Part shown: positions 48,706 to 57,058 of the stretch, one piece after another
Position numbering within the stretch: the first letter of the stretch is position 1
Layout: each line of letters opens with the position of its first letter
NCBI GenBank assembly: GCA_001801025.1
Contig: MGWO01000006.1
Span: forward strand, 62,001 to 126,000
Reading direction: 5' to 3'
Source of the DNA: Gallionellales bacterium GWA2_54_124
Lineage (GTDB): Bacteria > Pseudomonadota > Gammaproteobacteria > Burkholderiales > Gallionellaceae
DNA length: 64,000 nt
The notes under the pieces: generated by a model
Databases searched by the model: none
Seen by the model: only the letters and a program-made list of their open reading frames with translations
What the model was told of the DNA's origin: nothing
Position numbers and translations under genes: made by a program

Positions 48706-49578
48706 ATGAAATTTTGTCTGGCCTGCCAACAACCCTTTAACAGTAGCGACTGGCGCTGCCCTGCATGCGCAGAAGTTCCGAGTGAACGCGGCGGCTTTAT
48801 GGCGTTCGCGCCGGACTTAGCCGGGCAGAACGACGGGTTTAACCCCGATACCTTTCAGCGCTACGCGGCGGTCGAGGCCGGACACTTCTGGTTTATTGCC
48901 CGCAACGCGATTTTACAGGACTGCATGATGCGCTATTTTCCGGTTCGTCAAAATATCCTGGAGATAGGCTGCGGTACCGGTTTCGTGCTGGCGGGTACAA
49001 GACGAATTTATCCGGATGCTGCACTCTCAGGCAGCGACATCTTCACCGAAGGGCTGGATTTTGCTAAACAGCGCGTGCCGACGGCCACTTTGTTTCAGAT
49101 GGATGCCTGTGCGATTCCCTTTTGCGATGAGTTCGACCTGATAGGCAGTTTTGATGTGCTCGAACATATCGAGGACGATCAGGCGGCGCTGGTGCAGATG
49201 CATTTGGCCTGTCAGGCAGGCGGCGGGCTGATCTTAACCGTGCCGCAGCATCGCTGGTTGTGGAGCAGCACGGACGATTATGCCCATCACAAGCGCCGCT
49301 ATACGGGCGCCGAATTACGGGATCGCGTGACCCGCGCCGGATTTAAAGTCGAGTATACAGGCTCCTTTGTGGCGCTTTTATTGCCTGTCATGCTCGCGTC
49401 CCGCCTGTTGCAAAAATCGGCGGATGCGGCGGATCAAATGGATGCCGGATTTAAAATCGGCAAACTGGCCAATACGATTTTAGGCGGTGTGATGAAGCTG
49501 GAGCGCTGGTTGATTGCGTGCGGAATTTCATTCCCCTTGGGCGGGTCATTATTGCTGGTAGCCAGGAAAATACGATGA
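48706..49578 (+). CDS. Zinc-ribbon class I SAM-dependent methyltransferase
   Basis: Predicted methyltransferase of 290 residues, starting at ATG 48706 (MKFCLACQQPF). An N-terminal zinc ribbon has CLAC and CPAC about 16 residues apart. The Rossmann fold follows, with motif I ILEIGCGTGFVL near residue 82, and motif II-IV SGSDIF, DACAIPF and FDVLEHIEDD. After the fold come EYTGSFVALLLPVMLASRLL and a hydrophobic C-terminus, so it may touch the membrane. Substrate unknown. Its stop overlaps arnT (ATGA), which places it in the aminoarabinose operon and suggests a lipid- or sugar-linked substrate. Confidence 0.82.
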   Translation: MKFCLACQQPFNSSDWRCPACAEVPSERGGFMAFAPDLAGQNDGFNPDTFQRYAAVEAGHFWFIARNAILQDCMMRYFPVRQNILEIGCGTGFVLAGTRRIYPDAALSGSDIFTEGLDFAKQRVPTATLFQMDACAIPFCDEFDLIGSFDVLEHIEDDQAALVQMHLACQAGGGLILTVPQHRWLWSSTDDYAHHKRRYTGAELRDRVTRAGFKVEYTGSFVALLLPVMLASRLLQKSADAADQMDAGFKIGKLANTILGGVMKLERWLIACGISFPLGGSLLLVARKIR

Positions 49579-51245
49579 GTCTTTTTGCGAGCAGGAAATT
49601 GTGGTGGCTGGTGGCGGTGGTCGGGGTGATCTGGTTTGCCAATCTTGAATATCGTACGCTGATTAAACCCGATGAAGGACGCTATGCCGAGATTCCGCGC
49701 GAAATGGTGGCATCCGGCGACTGGGTGACGCCGCGGCTGAATAATTTAAAGTATTTCGAAAAGCCGCCGCTGCAATACTGGGCGACGGCTGCCGCCTATA
49801 CCGTGTTTGGCGAACACCAGTGGACATCGCGCCTGTGGGCAGGCTTGACGGGTTTTGCGGGGATCTTTCTGGTCTGGTTCGCAGGTTCGCGGCTGTTCGG
49901 GAGGGAGGTGGCCGGCTTTGCGGCGGTGTTGCTGTCGGGCAGCATGCTGTATGTGATGATGAGCCACATCAATACGCTCGATATGGGTGTGACGTTTTTT
50001 ATTACCCTGGGGATTTTTTCCCTGCTGCTGGGGCAAAGTGAGTCGGATGTCAGGCTGAGGCGTAACTGGATGTTGCTGGCATGGGCGGGTATGGCGCTGG
50101 CCGTTTTGTCCAAAGGTTTGATGGGCATTATTTTGCCGGGGACGGCGGTGTTTATTTATTGTCTGGTGCAGCGCGATTTTACCGTGTTAAAGCGCATGCA
50201 CTGGTTAGCCGGTTTGTCGGTATTTCTGCTAATTACCGCGCCGTGGTTTTATCTGGTGATGAAGGCGAATCCCGAATTTTTCGGTCGCTTCTTTATCTAT
50301 GAGCATTACACGCGTTTCACCACCAAAGATTTGGGGCGCTATCAGCCGTGGTATTACTTTGTGCCGGTGTTGCTGGCCGGTATGCTGCCCTGGACGGTGC
50401 TGATGATCGATGCGGTGCTTCGTGCTGTTTTCGGTGCTAAAGAGCAGATTCTCGCTGACGGACGCGCGTTTAATGCCGCACGATTTCTGCTGGTCTGGGC
50501 GGTGTTCATCTACTGCTTCTTTTCAATTTCCGGATCCAAGCTGCCCTCCTATCTGTTGCCGATGTTCCCGGCACTGGTGCTGTTGATGGGGCAGCGTCTG
50601 GTGCAGATGCGCGAGCGCGTGTTGTTCTGGCAAGTCTCGCCCATCGTGCCGGTCGCGATTGCCTTTCTGGTGTTGGCGCTCAATGTGGATCGTTTTGCCG
50701 ATACGCCGACACAGATTGCCCTGTATCCGGAATATCGGCCCTGGCTGGTGGCGGCCTCTTTAATGCTGTTGTTGAGCCAGTTGTCAGGCATGGCGCTGTT
50801 GTGGCGCAATAAGAAGTGGCCTGCGGTGCTGGTGTTGTCCTTAGGTACGTTGCTGTCCGTGCAGTTGGGCGTGTCAGGCTATAACACGCTGGCGGGCGAG
50901 CGTTCTGCGAAGCATATCGCAGAGGCGATCCGCGCCGAGGTCAAACCTGACATCCCGTTTTATTCGGTGCTGACCTACGAGCAGACGTTGCCCTTTTATT
51001 TGCAGCGTACCTTTACGCTGGTGCAGTTTCAGGATGAAATGGACTTCGGCATTAAACAGGAACCTGAGCGCTGGATTCCGACGCTGGACGCCTTTTTGCC
51101 TGTCTGGGAGGCGCAAGCTGAAGCGCTAGCCATCATGCCGCTGTATGCTTATCCTCAATTGCAACAAATGGCCGGTGATGGCAAAAAGCTATCCATGCAA
51201 ATCATCTTCCAGGACGGCCAATATATCGTGGTGAAAAAAATATGA
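49575..51245 (+). CDS. arnT: ArnT-like lipid A aminoarabinose (GT39/GT83) transferase
   Basis: Inner-membrane glycosyltransferase that moves 4-amino-4-deoxy-L-arabinose from undecaprenyl phosphate to lipid A, lowering affinity for cationic peptides. The start is ATG 49575 (MSLFASRKLWWLVAVVG), giving 556 residues. The first periplasmic loop has the metal and catalytic residues in KPDEGRYAEIPREMV, followed by KYFEKPPLQYW. About 12 membrane helices and a C-terminal periplasmic domain follow. The 4-nt overlaps with both neighbours (ATGA) indicate translational coupling. Lipid A specificity is supported by the adjacent arn genes. Confidence 0.9.
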   Translation: MSLFASRKLWWLVAVVGVIWFANLEYRTLIKPDEGRYAEIPREMVASGDWVTPRLNNLKYFEKPPLQYWATAAAYTVFGEHQWTSRLWAGLTGFAGIFLVWFAGSRLFGREVAGFAAVLLSGSMLYVMMSHINTLDMGVTFFITLGIFSLLLGQSESDVRLRRNWMLLAWAGMALAVLSKGLMGIILPGTAVFIYCLVQRDFTVLKRMHWLAGLSVFLLITAPWFYLVMKANPEFFGRFFIYEHYTRFTTKDLGRYQPWYYFVPVLLAGMLPWTVLMIDAVLRAVFGAKEQILADGRAFNAARFLLVWAVFIYCFFSISGSKLPSYLLPMFPALVLLMGQRLVQMRERVLFWQVSPIVPVAIAFLVLALNVDRFADTPTQIALYPEYRPWLVAASLMLLLSQLSGMALLWRNKKWPAVLVLSLGTLLSVQLGVSGYNTLAGERSAKHIAEAIRAEVKPDIPFYSVLTYEQTLPFYLQRTFTLVQFQDEMDFGIKQEPERWIPTLDAFLPVWEAQAEALAIMPLYAYPQLQQMAGDGKKLSMQIIFQDGQYIVVKKI

Positions 51246-51613
51246 ATCTGGTGAGCTTTAGCATGATTATGGCGGGGGTGATGCTCAATGCGGCCGCCCA
51301 GATCTTGATGAAAACGGGGACGAACTCGATCGGTTATTTCGATTTTAGTCTGGCCAATGTGATGCCTATCGGCTGGCGGCTGGCAACGGAACCTCACATC
51401 ATCGGTGCGATGGTCTGCTATGTGTTTGGCGTCGTGATCTGGATACTTGCGTTGTCGCGCGTACAGGTCAGTATCGCCTATCCGCTGCTGTCGATGGGCT
51501 ATGTGGTGAATGCCGTTGCGGCCTGGTATTTATTTAACGAGTCCTTCAACCCCGCCAAAGTGATCGGCATGGGTGTGATTATTCTCGGTGTTGTCATTAT
51601 TTCGCGAGCCTGA
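51242..51613 (+). CDS. SMR/EamA-type membrane protein, probable ArnE/ArnF-like flippase subunit
   Basis: Small inner-membrane protein of 123 residues with four membrane helices. Motifs are AGVMLNAAAQILMKTGTN in helix 1 and IAYPLLSMGYVVNAVAAWYLFNE in helix 3-4, typical of the EmrE-like fold of ArnE and ArnF. It would flip undecaprenyl-phosphate-aminoarabinose to the periplasm. E. coli needs an ArnE-ArnF heterodimer; only one such gene is present here, so it may form a homodimer. It overlaps arnT by 4 nt and precedes arnB by 1 nt. Confidence 0.85.
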   Translation: MNLVSFSMIMAGVMLNAAAQILMKTGTNSIGYFDFSLANVMPIGWRLATEPHIIGAMVCYVFGVVIWILALSRVQVSIAYPLLSMGYVVNAVAAWYLFNESFNPAKVIGMGVIILGVVIISRA

Positions 51614-51614
51614 T

Positions 51615-52736
51615 ATGAACAATAGTTTCCTGCCTTTTTCCAAGCCGACGATTGATGAGGCGACGATCGCCTCGGTTGCCGATACACTGCGTTCCGGCTG
51701 GATCACCAGCGGCCCTAAGGTTATCGAATTCGAAAAACAACTTTCAGCCTACTTTGGCGGTCGTCCGGTGCGTACCTTCAATTCCGGCACCTGCACCATG
51801 GAGATTGCGCTGCGTATCGCCGGAATCGGGGCGGGGGATGAAGTCATCACCACGCCGATATCGTGGATGGCGACCTCCAATGTGATACTCGAAGTCGGCG
51901 CGACCCCGGTGTTTGCCGACATTGATCCGGTGACGCGCAACATCGATCTTGACCTTGTGGAAGCTGCGATTACGCCGAAAACCCGTGCGATTATTCCGGT
52001 GTATCTGGCAGGCCGTCCGCTCGATATGGATCGCTTGTATGCTATTGCGGCCAAATATAAATTGCGTGTGATCGAAGATGCCGCGCAAGCTATCGGTTCG
52101 ACTTGGCATGGCCGTCCTATCGGATCCTTTGGCGATTTCGTCTCGTTCAGCTTTCAGGCCAACAAAAACATCACGACCTCCGAAGGCGGTTGTCTGGTAT
52201 TGAATAATCCCGAAGAGGTGCTGCTTGCCGAAAAATACCGTTTGCAAGGCGTGACGCGCAGCGGTTGGGACGGCATCGATGTCGACGTGCTGGGTGGCAA
52301 ATACAATATGACCGATATCGCAGCGGCGATCGGGCTGGGGCAATTCAAGCATTTGGACGAGATTACCTCGCATCGACGCGCTCTGGCGCAACACTATTTC
52401 AAGGTGCTGGGGCCGGATTTCGAAGCGCGCACCGGTGCGCAATTGCCGCCTGCCGAATTTGAAAACACCAACTGGCATCTTTTCCAGATCGTGCTGCCCG
52501 ATACCATCACGCGCGCTCAGTTTATGGAGCGGATGAAGGCCTTCAATATCGGTGTGGGCTTCCATTACGCCCCGATACACCTGTTTACGTTGTACCGTGA
52601 GCTGGGTTTCAAGGAGGGAATGTTCCCGATTGCCGAGCACGTCGGGCGTCAGATCGTCTCGTTGCCGATGTATTATTCGCTGACGAAGGCAGATGTCGAA
52701 CGCACCTGTGCTGCGATGATCGCGGTGCTGGGATAA
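51615..52736 (+). CDS. arnB: UDP-4-amino-4-deoxy-L-arabinose-oxoglutarate aminotransferase
   Basis: PLP aminotransferase (DegT/DnrJ/EryC1 family) that aminates UDP-4-keto-arabinose using glutamate. ATG 51615 gives 373 residues. PLP lysine K184 lies in SFSFQANKNITTSEGG. Other family motifs are GWITSGPKVIEFE, NSGTCTMEIAL and EDAAQAIGSTWHG. GVGFHYAPIHLFTLYR is typical of ArnB. It follows the flippase-like gene by 1 nt. In enterobacteria arnB is the first gene of the operon; here it is fourth. Confidence 0.93.
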   Translation: MNNSFLPFSKPTIDEATIASVADTLRSGWITSGPKVIEFEKQLSAYFGGRPVRTFNSGTCTMEIALRIAGIGAGDEVITTPISWMATSNVILEVGATPVFADIDPVTRNIDLDLVEAAITPKTRAIIPVYLAGRPLDMDRLYAIAAKYKLRVIEDAAQAIGSTWHGRPIGSFGDFVSFSFQANKNITTSEGGCLVLNNPEEVLLAEKYRLQGVTRSGWDGIDVDVLGGKYNMTDIAAAIGLGQFKHLDEITSHRRALAQHYFKVLGPDFEARTGAQLPPAEFENTNWHLFQIVLPDTITRAQFMERMKAFNIGVGFHYAPIHLFTLYRELGFKEGMFPIAEHVGRQIVSLPMYYSLTKADVERTCAAMIAVLG

Positions 52737-52853
52737 TTATTTTTCTGGCGCGAAACGACTGGATACGCACGTTGCCCGTTGTTGCACGATTAAGATGAAC
52801 AGTTCCATCCCTGCGTTAAAATTACAGGCGAATGCACACGGCGGGCAATTATT

Positions 52854-53885
52854 TTGAATTTATCAGCTCACACGCCTATGCGTATCAGTCATTTAAGCAG
52901 GCGATTGCGCGAGCTTGGCAGTAAACCTTGCCACGAAGACCGTCTGCTGCGCGGCTGGAGCCAGATTGCATCGTATGACAGAAAAAACAGCCCGGCGGAT
53001 AATTTCTTTCCAGCGGCGCTACGCGCCCAATTGCCCGCCATTGAAGCGGAACTGACCGGCTTGGCGAAGCTGCACGGCGAGTATCCGGCAGGCGAGGGCG
53101 TCGCCCGCCTGCTGGTTGAATTAGCCGACGGTCAGATGGTGGAGAGCGTATTACTGCCGCGCGGCGGACTGTGTATCTCGACGCAGGTGGGCTGTGCGGT
53201 GGGGTGTGTGTTCTGCATGAGCGGTCGCAACGGTTTGATCCGCCAGTTGGGCAGCGCGGAAATCGTTGCTCAGGTTGTGCTCGCGCGTCGCCGCCGCGAG
53301 GTGAGCAAAGTGGTGTTCATGGGCATGGGGGAGCCGGCACACAACCTCGATAATGTATGTGAAGCGATCCAGTTGCTCGGCACGCAGGGCAATATCGGAC
53401 ACAAGAATCTGGTTTTTTCAACGGTGGGGGACTTGCGCGTGTTTGAGCGCTTGCCGGTGGAGGCCGTTAAACCCGCCCTTGCGTTATCCCTGCACACGAC
53501 TGATGCCATCTTGCGCGCCAGATTGCTGCCCAGTGCGCCGGTCATTGCGATCGAGGAACTGGTCGCGCGGGCAGAAGACTATGCGCGTACCACCTCTTAT
53601 CCCGTGCAATACCAGTGGACGCTGATTGAGGGCGTTAACGACAGCGATGCAGAGTTGGACGGAATTGTCCGGCTGCTGGCCGGAAAATATGCGGTGATGA
53701 ACTTCATTCCGTTTAACGAAGTGGACGGGCTGGACTATCGACGCCCGTCGACTGAACGCATTGCTGCGATGGCCCACACGCTAAAACGGCAAGGGGTTCT
53801 GGTTAAAATCCGCGATTCTGCCGGGCAGGAAATCGAAGGGGCGTGCGGGCAGTTGCGCGCGCGGGCCGTGAAAGTCATCTCGTAA
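52854..53885 (+). CDS. RlmN/Cfr-family radical SAM RNA methyltransferase paralogue
   Basis: Radical SAM protein of 343 residues (TTG 52854) or 335 (ATG 52878). The [4Fe-4S] motif is CAVGCVFC, preceded by LCISTQVG. MGMGEPAHNLDNV and ALSLHTTDAILRARLLP follow. The methyl-carrying cysteine of the RlmN/Cfr mechanism is conserved near the C-terminus in IEGACGQL. These enzymes methylate adenine 2503 of 23S rRNA (C2 for RlmN, C8 for Cfr), and RlmN also modifies tRNA. The protein diverges from housekeeping RlmN, for example CMSGRNGL in place of CSTAQQGF. It lies inside the arn cluster, 117 nt after arnB. Target unknown. Confidence 0.85.
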   Translation: MNLSAHTPMRISHLSRRLRELGSKPCHEDRLLRGWSQIASYDRKNSPADNFFPAALRAQLPAIEAELTGLAKLHGEYPAGEGVARLLVELADGQMVESVLLPRGGLCISTQVGCAVGCVFCMSGRNGLIRQLGSAEIVAQVVLARRRREVSKVVFMGMGEPAHNLDNVCEAIQLLGTQGNIGHKNLVFSTVGDLRVFERLPVEAVKPALALSLHTTDAILRARLLPSAPVIAIEELVARAEDYARTTSYPVQYQWTLIEGVNDSDAELDGIVRLLAGKYAVMNFIPFNEVDGLDYRRPSTERIAAMAHTLKRQGVLVKIRDSAGQEIEGACGQLRARAVKVIS

Positions 53886-53930
53886 GTTACTCTTTGAAAT
53901 TTAATTTTTCGATCTGTTGTTTTAACGAAA

Positions 53931-53967
53931 TTTATCACGCGTAGGCGCAAAGAACGCGGAGAGAAAA
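53931..53967 (+). repeat. Single copy of the 'TCACGCG-AGGCGC-AAAGAACGCGGAGAG' repeat
   Basis: TCACGCGTAGGCGCAAAGAA then CGCGGAGAGAAAA matches, in the forward sense, the reverse complement of 23661-23689 (TCACGCGGATGCGCGGAGAA then CGCGGAGAA). It lies in the 157-bp gap between the RlmN-like gene and arnC. Confidence 0.6.
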
Positions 53968-54042
53968 TCAGTTAAAGAAAATCACGCAATAAGTTGCGCC
54001 GCGATTTCGCGAATTTTGCCCTGTGCGGTAGAATGCTGTCCT

Positions 54043-54987
54043 ATGAATACCATACAACTTTCCGTCGTTATTCCGGTTTACAACGAAGAAGCGGGTCTGC
54101 AGACCCTGTTTGACCGTCTGTATCCGGCACTCGACAAACTGGGCATCTGCTACGAGGTCGTTTTTATCAATGACGGCAGTCGCGACCGTTCCGCTGCTAT
54201 ATTGCGCGAGCAGTTCCAAAAGCGTGCGGATGTGACGCGCGTGGTGCTGTTTAACGGCAATTTCGGTCAGCATATGGCGATCATGGCAGGCTTCGAACAG
54301 TCGCGCGGGCAACGCGTCGTGACGCTGGATGCCGACTTGCAAAATCCGCCCGAAGACATCGGTCTGTTGCTGGCCAAAATGGATGAGGGGCACGACTATG
54401 TCGGCTCGATCCGTCGTCAGCGCAACGACAGCTGGTGGCGGCATGTGGCCTCCCGTGCGATGAATAATCTGCGCGAGCGGATTACCCGCATCAAAATGAC
54501 CGATCAGGGTTGTATGTTCCGCGCTTACAGCCGGGATATCATCAGTGCGATCAACAGCTGCCACGAGGTGAATACCTTTATTCCCGCGTTAGCATACAGC
54601 TTTGCACGCAATCCAGCTGAAGTCGTCGTGGGACACGACGAGCGGCTGGCCGGGGAATCGAAATATTCGCTCTACAGTCTGATCCGCTTGAATTTTGATC
54701 TGATGACCGGATTTTCGCTGGTGCCGCTGCAGATGTTTTCGATGGCTGGCATGCTTATCTCTGTTTTTTCCGGTCTGTTCTTCGTGTTTCTGGTGGTGCG
54801 CCGGCTGATTATCGGCCCAGAGGCGGAAGGGCTGTTCACGCTGTTTGCGCTGGTCTTCTTCATGATCGGCATCACGCTGTTCGGTATCGGTCTGCTGGGC
54901 GAATATGTCGGGCGCATCTATCAGCAGGTGCGTCATCGGCCGCGCTATCTGGTGGAAGCGGTATTGGAAAGCAGGAGCGAGGATTGA
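54043..54987 (+). CDS. arnC: Undecaprenyl-phosphate 4-deoxy-4-formamido-L-arabinose transferase
   Basis: GT2 glycosyltransferase that loads formyl-aminoarabinose onto undecaprenyl phosphate. ATG 54043 (MNTIQLSVVIPVYNEEAGL) gives 314 residues. The GT-A fold has VVFINDGSRDRS and the metal motif LDADLQNPPEDI. FNGNFGQHMAIMAGFEQ is the DPM/ArnC-type motif. Two C-terminal membrane helices (about 235-260 and 270-295) are visible. The ArnA-type formyltransferase follows after 37 nt. Confidence 0.93.
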   Translation: MNTIQLSVVIPVYNEEAGLQTLFDRLYPALDKLGICYEVVFINDGSRDRSAAILREQFQKRADVTRVVLFNGNFGQHMAIMAGFEQSRGQRVVTLDADLQNPPEDIGLLLAKMDEGHDYVGSIRRQRNDSWWRHVASRAMNNLRERITRIKMTDQGCMFRAYSRDIISAINSCHEVNTFIPALAYSFARNPAEVVVGHDERLAGESKYSLYSLIRLNFDLMTGFSLVPLQMFSMAGMLISVFSGLFFVFLVVRRLIIGPEAEGLFTLFALVFFMIGITLFGIGLLGEYVGRIYQQVRHRPRYLVEAVLESRSED

Positions 54988-55024
54988 GGAACGAAGATCG
55001 AGTTAAAACAGGGGATGAAATTTA

Positions 55025-56008
55025 ATGAGTACTCATCACGTTAAAGAGGGTGCGGCAGGTTTACCTCCATCCTCAGTACTCAATCCTGCACCCTCTGCGG
55101 TCGTCTTCGCTTATCACAACGTCGGTGTGCGCTGCCTGTCCGTGATGTTAGCTCACGGTGTGGACGTAAAACTGGTGGTGACGCATACAGATAATCCCAA
55201 TGAAAATATCTGGTTTGACAGCGTCGCGAAACTGGCGGCCTTGCACGGTATCCCTGTGATTACGCCGGATAATCCGAATGAATCGGCCGTCGTTGAACAG
55301 ATTCGCGCGTTGCAGCCTGATTTCTTTTTTTCCTTCTACTATCGCGAAATGCTTAAAGCACCGTTGCTGGCGATCCCGCATCGTGGGGCCTTGAATATGC
55401 ACGGGTCGCTGTTGCCGAAATACCGCGGGCGCGTGCCGGTAAATTGGGCGATAATTAAAGGCGAAACCGAAACGGGTTCGACCCTGCACTACATGACCGA
55501 GAAACCGGACAACGGCGATATCGTTGCGCAACAGGCCGTGCCGATTCTGCCCGACGACACGGCGCTGCAGGTGTTTCAGAAGGTGACCGTTGCGGCGGAA
55601 ATTGCGCTAAGCGGCGTGTTGCCGGCATTGCTTGCGGGCAGTGCGCGCGCAGTGAAGCAGGATTTGAGTCTGGGCGCCTATTTTGGCGGACGGAATGCGG
55701 CGGATGGCGTGATTGACTGGCAGCAAAGCGCCGTGCAGATCCATAATCTGGTCCGTGCCGTGGCGCCGCCTTATCCGGGCGCTGCGACGCAGTTGATGGG
55801 GCGTCCGATGCGTATTTTGCAAACGCTGGTGACGAAGTGCAGGGCCTCGAAGGATAGGCCTGCGTTCTACGTCAAAGAAGGCCGCGCCTACGCAATCTGC
55901 GGTGAGGGCGTGTTGCGGGTGCTGCGTTTTGAACTGGATGGCGCAGAGTTAAGCGCTGAAGAATTTGCCGGACGTTACGGTGTGCAAAGATTTGAATTTA
56001 ATTGTTAA
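55025..56008 (+). CDS. arnA: Stand-alone UDP-4-amino-4-deoxy-L-arabinose formyltransferase (ArnA N-terminal half)
   Basis: Formylates UDP-aminoarabinose with N10-formyltetrahydrofolate. The 327 residues equal the first domain of E. coli ArnA, which there is fused to the decarboxylase. Catalytic Asn and His are in ALNMHGSLLPKYRGRVP and the Asp in KPDNGDIVAQ. The usual start (about MKAVVFAYHNVG) corresponds to residue 25 (AVVFAYHNVGVRCL). The first 24 residues are encoded by a small inverted repeat and look added. No strong alternative ATG exists at residue 25. The decarboxylase half follows as a separate gene after 9 nt. Confidence 0.9.
   Translation: MSTHHVKEGAAGLPPSSVLNPAPSAVVFAYHNVGVRCLSVMLAHGVDVKLVVTHTDNPNENIWFDSVAKLAALHGIPVITPDNPNESAVVEQIRALQPDFFFSFYYREMLKAPLLAIPHRGALNMHGSLLPKYRGRVPVNWAIIKGETETGSTLHYMTEKPDNGDIVAQQAVPILPDDTALQVFQKVTVAAEIALSGVLPALLAGSARAVKQDLSLGAYFGGRNAADGVIDWQQSAVQIHNLVRAVAPPYPGAATQLMGRPMRILQTLVTKCRASKDRPAFYVKEGRAYAICGEGVLRVLRFELDGAELSAEEFAGRYGVQRFEFNC
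55026..55095 (+). repeat. Inverted repeat forming the first codons of the formyltransferase gene
   Basis: The palindrome TGAGTACTCA (55026-55035) contains the start codon. GAGGGTGC (55046-55053) and GCACCCTC (55088-55095) are perfectly complementary. The right side, CTCAGTACTCAATCCTGCACC, relates as reverse complement to GATGCAGGATT of the iscS-iscU repeat. Confidence 0.6.
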
Positions 56009-56017
56009 GGAAATGAA

Positions 56018-57058
56018 ATGAAAAAAGTACTGATCCTCGGCGTGAACGGTTTTATCGGTCACCATCTGTCCAATAAAATACTCGCGACTACTGACTGGGA
56101 AGTTTATGGCATGGACATGAGCTCTGAGCGTATTTCAGACCTGATCGGCCACGAGCGTTTCCATTTCTTCGAAGGCGACATCACCATCAATAAGGAATGG
56201 GTCGAGTATCACGTCAAAAAATGCGACGTGATCCTGCCGCTGGTTGCGATCGCAACGCCGTCTACTTACGTCAAACAGCCGCTGCGCGTGTTCGAGCTGG
56301 ACTTCGAGGCTAACCTGCCTATCGTGCGTGCCGCTGTGAAACACGGCAAACATCTGGTATTCCCGTCTACTTCCGAAGTGTACGGCATGTGCCATGACGA
56401 AGAATTCGACCCGGCAGAATCAGAACTGATCTGCGGTCCGATCAACAAGCCGCGCTGGATTTATTCCTGTTCTAAACAATTGATGGATCGCGTGATCTGG
56501 GGTTACGGCATGGAAGGGTTGAATTTTACCCTCTTCCGTCCGTTCAACTGGATCGGTGCAGGGCTCGATTCCATTCATACACCGAAGGAAGGCAGCTCAC
56601 GTGTGGTCACGCAATTTTTGGGCCATATCGTGCGCGGCGAAAACATCAGTCTGGTCGATGGCGGTCAGCAAAAGCGTGCGTTCACCTATGTGGATGACGG
56701 CATCAATGCGCTGATGAAGATCATCGAGAACAAAGATGGCGTCGCGACAGGAAAAATCTACAACATCGGCAATCCGGTCAATAATTTCTCGATCAAAGAT
56801 CTGGCTGACATGATGTTGAAACTCGCCAACGAATATCCTGAATATCGCGAATCGGCACAAAAGGTAAAGATCCTCGAAACGACAGCCGCCGCTTACTATG
56901 GCAAGGGTTATCAGGACGTGCAGAACCGCGTGCCGAAGATCACCAATACCTGCGAAGAACTGGGCTGGGCTCCGGTGATCAATATGGCTGACACGCTGCG
57001 CAATATTTTTGATGCGTATCGCGGTCAGGTCGGCGAAGCGCGCAAGCTGATGGACTAA
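56018..57058 (+). CDS. Stand-alone UDP-glucuronate oxidative decarboxylase (ArnA C-terminal half)
   Basis: Extended short-chain dehydrogenase of 346 residues that converts UDP-glucuronic acid to UDP-4-keto-arabinose with NAD+. It corresponds to residues 315-660 of E. coli ArnA. NAD motif: GVNGFIGHHL. The active site has FPSTSEVYG (Ser and Glu) and YSCSKQ (Tyr and Lys). RPFNWIGAG and AFTYVDDGINAL complete the fold. AAGGAAATGAA supplies the ribosome-binding site. The next gene, arnD, overlaps the stop by one base. Could also be named ArnA-like UDP-xylose/UDP-ketopentose synthase. Confidence 0.92.
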   Translation: MKKVLILGVNGFIGHHLSNKILATTDWEVYGMDMSSERISDLIGHERFHFFEGDITINKEWVEYHVKKCDVILPLVAIATPSTYVKQPLRVFELDFEANLPIVRAAVKHGKHLVFPSTSEVYGMCHDEEFDPAESELICGPINKPRWIYSCSKQLMDRVIWGYGMEGLNFTLFRPFNWIGAGLDSIHTPKEGSSRVVTQFLGHIVRGENISLVDGGQQKRAFTYVDDGINALMKIIENKDGVATGKIYNIGNPVNNFSIKDLADMMLKLANEYPEYRESAQKVKILETTAAAYYGKGYQDVQNRVPKITNTCEELGWAPVINMADTLRNIFDAYRGQVGEARKLMD

